Source of the DNA: Sulfurimonas sp.
GTDB taxonomy: Bacteria; Campylobacterota; Campylobacteria; Campylobacterales; Sulfurimonadaceae
Length of the DNA stretch: 8,378 bases
Assembly: GCA_027066935.1 (NCBI GenBank)
Contig: JAMOMX010000350.1
Span: forward strand, 1 to 8,378
Direction of reading: 5' to 3'
Shown here: positions 1 to 6,569 of the stretch, piece after piece
How the letters are laid out: every line of letters starts with the position of its first letter
How positions within the stretch are numbered: the stretch's first letter is position 1
Translations under genes and position numbers: made by a program
Notes under the pieces: model-generated
What the model was told of the DNA's origin: nothing
The model's input: only the letters and a program-made list of their open reading frames with translations
Database searches by the model: none

Positions 1-1
1 T

Positions 2-229
2 CATGATGAATGCCCATATAAAGATGAAAATGGGGTTGAAATCTCTTTAAAAGAGGGTATGGTTTTAACAATAGAACCAGGTATCTATATTGATAAATAT
101 GACGATAATGTCCCCAAAAAATATCGAGGAATTGGCATTAGAATTGAAGATGATATTTTAGTTATAAAAGATGGAAATGAAAATTTATCATCAAAAATTA
201 AAAAAGAAGTGAGAGATATAGAAAATTAA
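2..229 (+). CDS. M24-family metallopeptidase (aminopeptidase P / Xaa-Pro peptidase type), C-terminal 75 residues only
   Basis: An open frame enters from the left edge and stops at 227-229, giving the last 75 residues. It shows two late hallmarks of the M24 pita-bread fold: GMVLTIEPGIY (residues 19-29) and YRGIGIRIEDDILV (residues 41-54). In this family the glutamates of the TIEPG and RIED motifs (E24 and E49 here) are two of the five ligands of the dinuclear metal centre. The HDE at the extreme start probably matches the conserved histidine stretch just before the first of these motifs. Family members remove an N-terminal residue that precedes proline, or cleave Xaa-Pro dipeptides, in the cytoplasm. 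The substrate class cannot be settled from this end alone. The gene is truncated by the window, not visibly broken. Its stop overlaps the stop of the convergent gene at 226-660. Confidence 0.88.
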   Translation, partial: HDECPYKDENGVEISLKEGMVLTIEPGIYIDKYDDNVPKKYRGIGIRIEDDILVIKDGNENLSSKIKKEVRDIEN

Positions 230-660
230 TTATAGCTATAACTCCAACCAGTTAAATCATCAACTTTTGCTTCACTAAATTGCTGTGAATCAGCTAAGAA
301 GTCTATAACATGCATAGGTGTGTTTGGTATGCTTTGTATATCTTCTGCTTTTATTAGGAGTAGGGGCATATAAGTGTCTTGTTCAGTAGATAGACCAAAC
401 CCTACAGGCATAACTTGGCTCATAATTTCTATTGGATTAGATATCTTCTCTTCATCTAAAAATTTATCTAATATCGCATCTTTAACATCTTGAGGAAAGT
501 TTTCATGAGTATTTAAAAAAATTGTAAAATGAATGGGAGTATCAGCAAAATGTTTAGGTGCTGGTTTTGCTAAAATTATATAATCAACATTTTGCAAATT
601 TTTTTCTATCTCTTTAGTATCTAAATATTTATCTGTATTTATAATTTTAGCTATTGGCAT
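226..660 (-). CDS. Hypothetical cytoplasmic protein, 144 aa
   Basis: This is a complete 144-codon frame starting with ATG at 658-660. An AAGGACC ribosome binding site lies about 9 nt upstream. I do not recognise the family. The protein has no signal peptide or membrane segment. It is rich in acidic residues and proline, with short hydrophobic stretches (VDYIILAKP, residues 26-34; HFTIFLN, 44-50; YMPLLLIKAEDI, 97-108) that suggest a small alpha/beta fold. It has no cysteine and no obvious catalytic signature. It lies downstream of the carbonic anhydrase on the same strand, 144 nt away, with its own candidate extended -10 element in between, so co-transcription is uncertain. It converges on the M24 peptidase gene, and the two share the bases of a TTAA for their stop codons. 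The gene itself is well supported; its function is unknown. Confidence 0.8.
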   Translation of the reverse strand: MPIAKIINTDKYLDTKEIEKNLQNVDYIILAKPAPKHFADTPIHFTIFLNTHENFPQDVKDAILDKFLDEEKISNPIEIMSQVMPVGFGLSTEQDTYMPLLLIKAEDIQSIPNTPMHVIDFLADSQQFSEAKVDDLTGWSYSYN

Positions 661-707
661 AATTTAAGGTCCTTACTTGATAGTAATTGAATGATTTTTT
701 ATTCAGA

Positions 708-716
708 ATTCTAGCA
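708..716 (-). promoter_or_regulatory. Candidate extended -10 promoter element for the 144-aa gene
   Basis: Read on the minus strand the sequence is TGCTAGAAT, an extended -10 (TGn plus TAGAAT) about 48 nt before the ATG of the 144-aa gene. No good -35 is seen at the expected distance. Vegetative promoters of Campylobacterota often rely on the -10 and a T-rich upstream region, so this is not disqualifying. It is a sequence-only call. Confidence 0.35.
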
Positions 717-804
717 TAAAATATTAACACTTGATATAAAATTTGAATTCTTCAAAATAACTCTTTAGAGAAAAGTATTTTTAATTTATTACTCTTCTAA
801 CTGC

Positions 805-1470
805 TTATTTTGACTCAGCAGTTGATAAAAGAGAGCTTACTGGAAGAAATTGAGAAGTTTCAGGGTCATAATAATCTATATCACCACTCCTAATATCATA
901 AACCCAACCATGGATTAATAAAGTTCCATTATTAACTCGTTTTTTTACAGATGGATATGTCAAAAGGTTTTCAATTTGTGAAATAACAGAAAGTTTTTCA
1001 GTCAGGCGAAAAAGAGATTGTTTATTTGCATCAACCCCTAGAGCTACTAAAGCTTGTGCTTTTGCTTTTTCACCAAGAGTTAGCCATTTTTTTGTATGAA
1101 TTAACTCAGGATCATTAAAATAATTTTTATTGTAAATTGCTTCTATGGCGCCACAGTGTGTATGCCCACAAACTATAATAGTCTCTACATTTAAAACACT
1201 TACTGCATACTCTATTGCTGATGCAGTAGAGTGAAAATCTTCATTTGGTTCGTATGGAGCCACAAAATTACCAATATTTCTAACAACAAACAGATCACCA
1301 GGGGCGCTGTTAGTCATTAAATCTGGTACTACCCTAGAGTCTGAGCAACCTATGTAAAGTGCTTTTGGGTGTTGCCCTTTTTCTACTAGTTCTAAAAACT
1401 CTTTTTCATGAGCTTTAACATAACTTTTTTTAAATAGTTCATTGCCAGAAATAAGTCCTGATCTATTCAT
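805..1470 (-). CDS. can: Beta-class carbonic anhydrase
   Basis: The gene encodes a zinc enzyme for reversible hydration of CO2 to bicarbonate, normally cytoplasmic, which supplies bicarbonate to carboxylases and helps in pH control. The 221-aa product has the full beta-class signature. CSDSRV at residues 42-47 carries the zinc ligand C42 and the catalytic dyad D44/R46. GHTHCGAI at residues 102-109 carries the other zinc ligands H103 and C106. Between them are GDLFVVRNIGN (58-68) and the conserved SAIEYAV stretch (84-90). The length is typical of bacterial beta enzymes. The start is ATG at 1468-1470, with AAGGA 7-8 nt upstream. The gene follows the three-gene operon after a 77-nt gap that contains no obvious terminator, so it may be independent or receive read-through. 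Use in carbon fixation versus pH homeostasis cannot be decided here. All catalytic residues are present. Confidence 0.96.
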   Translation of the reverse strand: MNRSGLISGNELFKKSYVKAHEKEFLELVEKGQHPKALYIGCSDSRVVPDLMTNSAPGDLFVVRNIGNFVAPYEPNEDFHSTASAIEYAVSVLNVETIIVCGHTHCGAIEAIYNKNYFNDPELIHTKKWLTLGEKAKAQALVALGVDANKQSLFRLTEKLSVISQIENLLTYPSVKKRVNNGTLLIHGWVYDIRSGDIDYYDPETSQFLPVSSLLSTAESK

Positions 1471-1547
1471 ATATATGTCCTTAATAAATTTTTAATATAA
1501 TAAAACAGTATATCAAAAATAAATTTAACTATAATTTACAAGTCTCT

Positions 1548-2255
1548 TTATTTATCAATATATTCTTTTATTCTTTCATAATCTTCTATAAAATCTACTT
1601 CTGCCCAAAATAATCCTTTTATATCTTTAATATAAATTGGTTTACCTGTCTCTACTAATGAGTAAAATACATCCTCCCACCACATATTGTATTCACCTTT
1701 ATCTACTAAATACTCAAGTTGTGCTTTCATTATTTTAATGTCTTGTTTTTTTATTTTAGCGATTCCAACATATTCGCCTGTTGTCTCTTCATTTGTTAAC
1801 TCTTTTCCAAATCTTAGCAATCTGTTATCTTCCCAATTAAATCTATAATCTGCATTTTCAATTCTTGTACTATCAGATAAAAATATAGGTGAGTCTTCAC
1901 ACTTAATTAGTCTCTTAAGCATCTCATCTTCAATAAATAAGTCAGCATTTAATATAAGTAAATCTTCATCACTACTCATAAAATCTTTAGCAAACCACAT
2001 TGATGCAATTGAATTTGTAACTTTATAAAAAGGATTTTTATATTTTTTATACTCAAACCCTTTTAATGCATCGTGTATATACTTTTCTTGATAACCTGTA
2101 ACAATAGCTATGTCCGTTATGTTGTTTCTGTAAAAGAGTTCCATAGTGCGTCTAATTAATGGTTTTCCTCCAATATCAACACATGATTTTGGACTATCAC
2201 CTAGATATCTACTGATTCTTGTTCCTACACCTGCTGCTAACATTAAAACTCTCAT
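1548..2255 (-). CDS. LicC-like nucleotidyltransferase (probable CTP-dependent cytidylyltransferase for a phosphorylated amine)
   Basis: The 235-aa product is a compact NTP-transferase with a Rossmann-like fold. It has the nucleotide-binding signature LAAGVGTR (residues 6-13) followed by PK at 22-23 and GGKPLI (29-34). Next come NPFYKVTNS (74-82), NAD at 103-105 with metal-binding D105, EYVGI (161-165), WWED (192-195), and WAEVDFIEDYERI (217-229), which supplies the second metal-site acid. This layout, particularly the NPFY..TNS block and the W.E.D end, resembles LicC (CTP:phosphocholine), the cytidylyltransferase half of PntC (2-aminoethylphosphonate), and Campylobacter Cj1416 (phosphoglutamine) more than hexose-1-phosphate enzymes. 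CTP use and the phospho-amine acceptor are therefore family-based inference. It is the last gene of the operon; its AGGAG site overlaps the TAG of the upstream gene, 10 nt away, suggesting coupled translation. Confidence 0.88.
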   Translation of the reverse strand: MRVLMLAAGVGTRISRYLGDSPKSCVDIGGKPLIRRTMELFYRNNITDIAIVTGYQEKYIHDALKGFEYKKYKNPFYKVTNSIASMWFAKDFMSSDEDLLILNADLFIEDEMLKRLIKCEDSPIFLSDSTRIENADYRFNWEDNRLLRFGKELTNEETTGEYVGIAKIKKQDIKIMKAQLEYLVDKGEYNMWWEDVFYSLVETGKPIYIKDIKGLFWAEVDFIEDYERIKEYIDK

Positions 2256-2265
2256 TTTGTCTCTC

Positions 2266-3312
2266 CTATTTTTCTTTTTTAAATAGATTATGAATCATTT
2301 GCATGTTTTTATCATCTACAACTGAAAATCTGATACAGTTTTTTAAACATTTAACATCGAAATTTACTTTTGCTATAATTTTATTTTTAAGCAATAGTTC
2401 TTTATGGTACTCATAATTAGAAGATCTTAATAAAATAAAATTTGCTACTGTATCAAGGTATTGAATATTTTCAAGTTCCGAATTTTTAAAAATATTTTGC
2501 CATTTTTTAACTTGTCCAATATTTTTATCTAATATTTCAGATGCTTTATCCAAAGTTTTGCTAGCAATAACTCCAGCTAAATAATCGATCTCATCTATTG
2601 GTTTTACTTTTCGTAATAATTCAATATTTTCTTTGTTAGATATCGCATAACCAACTCTAGCACCAGCAATACCTAACGCCTTTGAAAATGTTCTTGTTAT
2701 GATAACATGAGAATTGTTTTTTATGAACTTCACACTGTTTATATTAAAATAATGGTAGTAAGCTTCATCAAATAAAAAAATTGTATTTGTCTTTTTAGTG
2801 TGAGTTACAATTTTTTGTATCTCTTCATAACTTAAAGCAGTACCAGTAAAATTATGAGGGCTTATAAGTGAAAATAATCTTGTATGGTTTGTAACATTTT
2901 TAATAATATCATCTACATCCATTTTGCCATCATCTTTAAACTCAAGATGAATAACTTTAGCTTTTTTTTGATAACTATATACATCATACATTGCAAAACT
3001 TGGATAATAATAAACTACTTCATCATCTTCTTCAACAAAAATTTCAAATATACTTTTGAGTGCTTGCTCGCTACCTTGAGTTAACAAAAGATTATTTATT
3101 GAAACATTTGCAAAGGTCGCTAGTTTTTCATAAAGATTATACAAATTTGGATACTTTCGTAAATTTAAAATATCTTCATCACAAAATAACCCATCTAAAG
3201 TCTTAAACGCACTAAATGGTGGTTCATTTTTATCTAAACAAAGATAATCATCTGTTTTGCTTTTTTCTAATGGTGGTCTATATAATTTAGAAATATATTT
3301 ACTATATTGCAT
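2266..3312 (-). CDS. HisC/CobD-like PLP-dependent enzyme (aminotransferase or phospho-amino-acid decarboxylase)
   Basis: This 348-aa fold-type I PLP enzyme belongs to the class I/II (histidinol-phosphate aminotransferase) group. Visible landmarks are KYPNLYNLYEKLA (residues 53-65, the usual YP..L...L region), GSEQAL (80-85), SPHNFTGTAL (151-160, replacing the usual NPNNPTG), FDEAYYHY (181-188, with cofactor-contacting D182 and Y185), TFSKALGIAGARVGY (208-222, Schiff-base lysine K211 and R219), and the C-terminal IRFSV (327-331, substrate-carboxylate R328). The family includes HisC, threonine-phosphate decarboxylase CobD, serine-phosphate decarboxylases of capsule pathways (Cj1437 type) and the aminotransferase half of PntC; the motifs seen do not choose between them. 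No histidine gene is nearby. Its position between a Fic-Mur fusion and a LicC-like cytidylyltransferase favours making a phospho-amine over histidine synthesis. The ATG lies 1 nt after the stop of the upstream gene. Confidence 0.88.
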   Translation of the reverse strand: MQYSKYISKLYRPPLEKSKTDDYLCLDKNEPPFSAFKTLDGLFCDEDILNLRKYPNLYNLYEKLATFANVSINNLLLTQGSEQALKSIFEIFVEEDDEVVYYYPSFAMYDVYSYQKKAKVIHLEFKDDGKMDVDDIIKNVTNHTRLFSLISPHNFTGTALSYEEIQKIVTHTKKTNTIFLFDEAYYHYFNINSVKFIKNNSHVIITRTFSKALGIAGARVGYAISNKENIELLRKVKPIDEIDYLAGVIASKTLDKASEILDKNIGQVKKWQNIFKNSELENIQYLDTVANFILLRSSNYEYHKELLLKNKIIAKVNFDVKCLKNCIRFSVVDDKNMQMIHNLFKKEK

Positions 3313-3313
3313 T

Positions 3314-5722
3314 TTATCTAATCCTTATACTCTTGCCAAAATTTAAAATCTTCTCACCAAGACGACCTAAGTATAAATCACCACTTCCCATTATAAATAA
3401 AAAGTCATCATCTCTTAGCTCTTTTTTTAAAGAGGTTGCTATCTCATTTAAGTTCTCGCTATGCATAGTTAATAATATATTGTTATCTAAATTATCATGC
3501 ACATAGTCCATAAAATTACCAGTAGTGTATAGCCTGTCTACCCCAATATCAGTTAACATATGTGCTATTTCAACATGTTGACTTTTAGTGAACTCATTAT
3601 CAACTTTTGTAGATGATGCTCCAATAACAAATATTTTTCTAGTATCTAAATTCATATTTTTTATATCACTAAATGCTGATCTCATCCCTTGAATAGCTCC
3701 TCTATAGGATTGGTCATAAAAAGTTATATTTTTTTCATTAAAGTTGAGTTTGAATATTCTTCCAATAGAACTAAATGATTCAAAATCTTTTGAATAATCA
3801 TGCGCTGCTTTTACAACATCATACCCAAGTCTTTTTATTGATAATAACACTCCAACTGATTGCAGTGGAGCATGGCTATGAAAAAGTGGTATTGTATATT
3901 CTACTACTATATTTTCTATTTTTGCTTTTATTTTCCAAGTAAATTCCTTTGTGTCAAAAGTCGATTTAATTAACCTAGCATTATCATCTTCTTTTGTTCC
4001 AAAAGTGATTATATTGGTATCTTTTTTTAATCTAAGTATTTCTTTTTTCATCTCATTATACAAATAAGCATCACTGTTAATAATGCATATACCTCTATCT
4101 GATAAACCCATTATTGCAGAAGATTTTGCAGCAACTAAATTTTTAATATTTTTATGTATATTCATATGGTTTTGATCTACTTCTGTAAAAATACATATAT
4201 CTGGTGCAATCATTTTACTTCTATTAACTACATCTTTGTGGCTAGAACCTACAGATAGTTCGACTACTTCTACTTTATCATCTTTTGATAAACTTGATAA
4301 TGTTCTTAATATAGGAATTTTAGTATTTACACTATTTAGAAAAGCATGTATCTTTGTTTGATTTTTTAAACAATGGTTTAGTTGAAATTTAAAACTAGTT
4401 TTCCCTACTGTTCCAGTAATTAAAACTACTTTACAATCTACATTTTGTCTAGTAAACGCAGAAACTTGCTCCATAGTACTTAAACAATCATCAACTAGTA
4501 ACATAGGTTTGTCTATTATTCCCATATATTTTTCATCGTCTATTATAAAAGCTGACGCACCTTTTTTTGCAGCATTAAAAATCTCTTTTTTTATATCTTT
4601 ATTATCTTTTTTCCAATCTTTTGTAAAACAATAATATAAAAAATTTTCTTGTACTGTCGTATGTGAACCAATCCCTTTTAGGTTGATATATTTATTATAG
4701 TTTACCCATTTTTTTGTAGTAATTAATTCTAATATATCTAATGTTAAATAAAGTGAATCATAATTTTGTATTTTAGTTATTAACTCTTTTGACATATTTG
4801 AAAATTTTTCTTTATCACTTTTACTAGCAGAATCTATACTATAGTTAAAAACTTTAGCTGATGGGATTTTTAGCAAAGTTTTTGTATTTTTAATACCTAA
4901 TTTAATCTCATCTGAAAACTGCTCGTATGAACATTCTCCATCCAGATTTGGATTATTTAACAAAGATGGATAGATTCCATAATATAGTAATAAATGATTT
5001 AGTAAAACATTAGCAAACACCCTACAATTACCATCTGGAAAAGGGTGTAAAAGTTCTAAATTCCTAACAATTTTAGAAATTATGTAAATTTTTTCATTTT
5101 CATTATCACTAATTTTAATACTATCATTAAATTCTTTAACTATCTTATCTATTTGATTTGCAAATTTAATTTGTATATAATTTTTACTTTCATAAAACTC
5201 ACTTAGGGAATGTTGCCCATCTAAAGCATCTTGCATTTCTTGTGTAATATTTGGATACCAAGGTTTATAGTTTAGTTTATTTTCTTTTTGTAGATATGAA
5301 AACAATTCATCAGCGTTTAATTCTTCTGCTTTTTTTTTAAATTTTGGAGTATTAAAAACAATTGTATTATCATTGTATCTTAAATCTAATACTTCTTGAA
5401 TATGTTCTAAAGTTGTTGATTTTTTAAAAAAAGGCATTCCACTATTTAAGTATCGCAAATCACCAGGTGAAGATTTAATGTTTTTAGTTTTAACATTAAA
5501 CATAGCTATCTTATGTAGTTTTAGAATGTAGTTGGCATTTAGAGCATTATTTAATTCAAAGTTATCAATCATAAATGAAAATGCATTTAACATTGATTGA
5601 GTTGAACCAGACTCCATATTTTCATAACCTCTCCATCCATCATATTTACTTTGTAACCTTCCATCGATAAATAATCTAAAAAGTTGATTTTTATCGAATT
5701 TTTTTAATATGTTTAAGTTCAA
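3314..5722 (-). CDS. Fic domain - MurF-like Mur ligase fusion protein, 802 aa
   Basis: Two enzymes are joined in one uninterrupted frame. The N-terminal part (about 1-285) is helical and carries a Fic core motif HPFPDGNCR at 226-234 after helices typical of the fold (LHKIAM 69-74). Fic proteins move phosphate-linked groups from a nucleotide onto a hydroxyl. The canonical motif ends GNGRxxR; here the glycine is C233 and the second arginine is A237. After a linker, about 345-430 resembles the MurF N-terminal domain (AAKKGASAFIIDD 384-396). The ATP-binding loop TGTVGKTS is at 436-443. VVELS (E488), FTEVDQNHM (H519) and AAKSSAI (K533, the position carbamylated in Mur ligases) follow, then the C-terminal domain with GRIF (R655), YDQSYRGA (669-676) and MGSGD (778-782). 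The module should form an ATP-driven amide bond. The start is TTG at 5720-5722, with AAGGA 7 nt upstream. It is the first gene of the operon. Substrates are unknown. Confidence 0.9.
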   Translation of the reverse strand: MNLNILKKFDKNQLFRLFIDGRLQSKYDGWRGYENMESGSTQSMLNAFSFMIDNFELNNALNANYILKLHKIAMFNVKTKNIKSSPGDLRYLNSGMPFFKKSTTLEHIQEVLDLRYNDNTIVFNTPKFKKKAEELNADELFSYLQKENKLNYKPWYPNITQEMQDALDGQHSLSEFYESKNYIQIKFANQIDKIVKEFNDSIKISDNENEKIYIISKIVRNLELLHPFPDGNCRVFANVLLNHLLLYYGIYPSLLNNPNLDGECSYEQFSDEIKLGIKNTKTLLKIPSAKVFNYSIDSASKSDKEKFSNMSKELITKIQNYDSLYLTLDILELITTKKWVNYNKYINLKGIGSHTTVQENFLYYCFTKDWKKDNKDIKKEIFNAAKKGASAFIIDDEKYMGIIDKPMLLVDDCLSTMEQVSAFTRQNVDCKVVLITGTVGKTSFKFQLNHCLKNQTKIHAFLNSVNTKIPILRTLSSLSKDDKVEVVELSVGSSHKDVVNRSKMIAPDICIFTEVDQNHMNIHKNIKNLVAAKSSAIMGLSDRGICIINSDAYLYNEMKKEILRLKKDTNIITFGTKEDDNARLIKSTFDTKEFTWKIKAKIENIVVEYTIPLFHSHAPLQSVGVLLSIKRLGYDVVKAAHDYSKDFESFSSIGRIFKLNFNEKNITFYDQSYRGAIQGMRSAFSDIKNMNLDTRKIFVIGASSTKVDNEFTKSQHVEIAHMLTDIGVDRLYTTGNFMDYVHDNLDNNILLTMHSENLNEIATSLKKELRDDDFLFIMGSGDLYLGRLGEKILNFGKSIRIR

Positions 5723-5756
5723 TGAATATTCCTTATGGTTAATAAAAATTAGATTA

Positions 5757-5764
5757 ATTGTAGC
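5757..5764 (-). promoter_or_regulatory. Candidate -10 element for the fic-mur operon
   Basis: On the minus strand the sequence is GCTACAAT, a good -10 hexamer (TACAAT) about 34 nt before the TTG start of the fusion gene. It is the best promoter candidate in the gap. No convincing -35 is visible, and the upstream side is an A/T tract. If it is real, the three-gene operon is transcribed independently of the secreted-protein gene upstream. Confidence 0.35.
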
Positions 5765-5781
5765 TTGAATAAGGTGTTTTT

Positions 5782-5805
5782 TTGCTTAAATAATTTTTTA
5801 AGCAA
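5782..5805. repeat. Perfect 9-bp inverted repeat between the accessory region and the fic-mur operon
   Basis: TTGCTTAAA and its exact complement TTTAAGCAA flank a 6-nt loop. The stem has only two G-C pairs, and neither strand has a T run after the stem (a T run precedes it on the plus strand), so it is not a standard intrinsic terminator. It could weakly terminate transcription from the secreted-protein gene, or be a regulator site upstream of the operon promoter at 5757-5764. Confidence 0.45.
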
Positions 5806-5881
5806 GAGGGCATAAAAGATTGTTTATTTTACAATTGATGTAAGTAAAAATATTTGCAATATATACATATTTTGGAATTAG

Positions 5882-6361
5882 TTAGTCTTTTATATTTTTA
5901 GGGTTATATTTTTTTTTACCAACATCAATAACTATTTCAGTTTGATTTATGAAAATCTGTATTGATTTTTCTCTTTGCTTAATAGTTTTTTGCATTTTTT
6001 TTGCATTTTTCAAAGCTTTTTGAACTGCAAGAAGATAATTATCTTTACAGCTTTTTGTTAATGATTTCCAAGTCTTTATGTTTTTATTATTCATAATGTT
6101 TGCTTTTGATAGATAAGATTTCTTTTTAGCTAGCGATACTAGTTTATTTTTTAAAACAATCATTTGTTTTTCATAATCTATTTTACTTATTACTGACTTA
6201 CTCATTTCTTTTTGTTCTTTAGGAGTTCCTGTTGTCATATTGTAAAGTGAATATATTTGCTTCATTTCTGCATTACCTTTGTCAAAGGATGCTTCATTGC
6301 ACTCTAATGCAAATATATTTATACAAAATAATACTGAAGTTAAAATTATCTTTTTTTTCAT
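5882..6361 (-). CDS. Secreted (periplasmic) lysine-rich hypothetical protein, 159 aa
   Basis: The product starts with a clear Sec signal peptide: charged MKKK, a hydrophobic core IILTSVLFCINIF, and a likely cut after A18 (IFA|LE). C21 is not in a lipobox, because it is preceded by A-L-E, so a lipoprotein is unlikely. The mature part (about 141 aa) is very lysine-rich and predicted largely helical, with two cysteines (C21, C105) that could form a disulfide. I do not recognise the family; it superficially resembles small helical periplasmic proteins such as LprI-type inhibitors, but no motif supports that. The ATG at 6359-6361 is preceded by AAAGGA about 7 nt upstream. The ribosome binding site and the first 22 codons lie inside the out-of-frame open frame of the truncated brnT gene, so it is probably transcribed from the brnT promoter at 6486-6514. 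Confidence 0.8.
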   Translation of the reverse strand: MKKKIILTSVLFCINIFALECNEASFDKGNAEMKQIYSLYNMTTGTPKEQKEMSKSVISKIDYEKQMIVLKNKLVSLAKKKSYLSKANIMNNKNIKTWKSLTKSCKDNYLLAVQKALKNAKKMQKTIKQREKSIQIFINQTEIVIDVGKKKYNPKNIKD

Positions 6362-6458
6362 TTAATTTTCCTTTCTCAAGTTCTTTTATTTCTTTAAAAC
6401 TCACTTGATGATTTTGAACATTTAAGTCATTTCTTTCATCAATCCATTCAAATTTCAA
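6294..6458 (-). pseudogene. brnT: Truncated BrnT-family toxin (N-terminal ~27 residues, then unrelated tail)
   Basis: A 54-codon frame opens with TTG at 6456-6458, six nt after an AAGG site. Its first 27 residues read KFEWIDERNDLNVQNHQVSF then KEIKEL, which matches the start of BrnT ribonuclease toxins (F-E-W-D-x-x-K-N-x-x-N-x-x-K-H-G-V-S-F-x-E-A). A full BrnT is about 90 aa. Here the similarity stops after KEL, and the frame runs on into the ribosome binding site and signal-peptide coding sequence of the 159-aa gene, ending at 6294-6296. No brnA antitoxin follows. The frame is therefore most likely a relic left when downstream DNA replaced the rest of the brnTA locus. It should be inactive as a toxin because the catalytic C-terminal half is missing. 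The family assignment rests on about 27 residues read by eye. Confidence 0.62.
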
Positions 6459-6485
6459 AGTAAGCCTTTTGATTAATATGATTTA

Positions 6486-6514
6486 ATTATACAATATTGT
6501 ATTTACATTATCAA
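6486..6514 (-). promoter_or_regulatory. Sigma-70 promoter of the brnT relic / 159-aa gene
   Basis: On the minus strand TTGATA (6509-6514) and TATAAT (6486-6491) are separated by exactly 17 nt. This is the best consensus promoter in the window. It reads into the brnT relic, with a leader of about 20 nt, and on into the secreted 159-aa gene. Confidence 0.75.
6489..6502. promoter_or_regulatory. Palindromic operator candidate overlapping the promoter
   Basis: ATACAATATTGTAT is a perfect 14-bp palindrome covering half of the -10 hexamer and the adjoining spacer. A dimeric repressor bound here would block RNA polymerase. BrnA antitoxins, with their ribbon-helix-helix fold, autorepress their operon at palindromic promoter sites, so this may be the old brnTA operator. 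The binding protein itself is not encoded in the window. Confidence 0.55.
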
Positions 6515-6569
6515 TATATATTGTGAGTATAGCGTTTATCGTGAGTGATAATTTTTCCGTTAGGGTAAA

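Noticed and set aside
2884..3084. Plus-strand 66-codon open frame
   Set aside because: It lies wholly inside the well-supported PLP-enzyme gene on the other strand, and the translation is a low-complexity Ile/Phe/Asn product of antisense AT-rich DNA.
2266..3312. Calling this gene hisC for histidine biosynthesis
   Set aside because: The motifs fit the wider HisC/CobD group, but no histidine gene is nearby and the operon partners point to phospho-amine metabolism.
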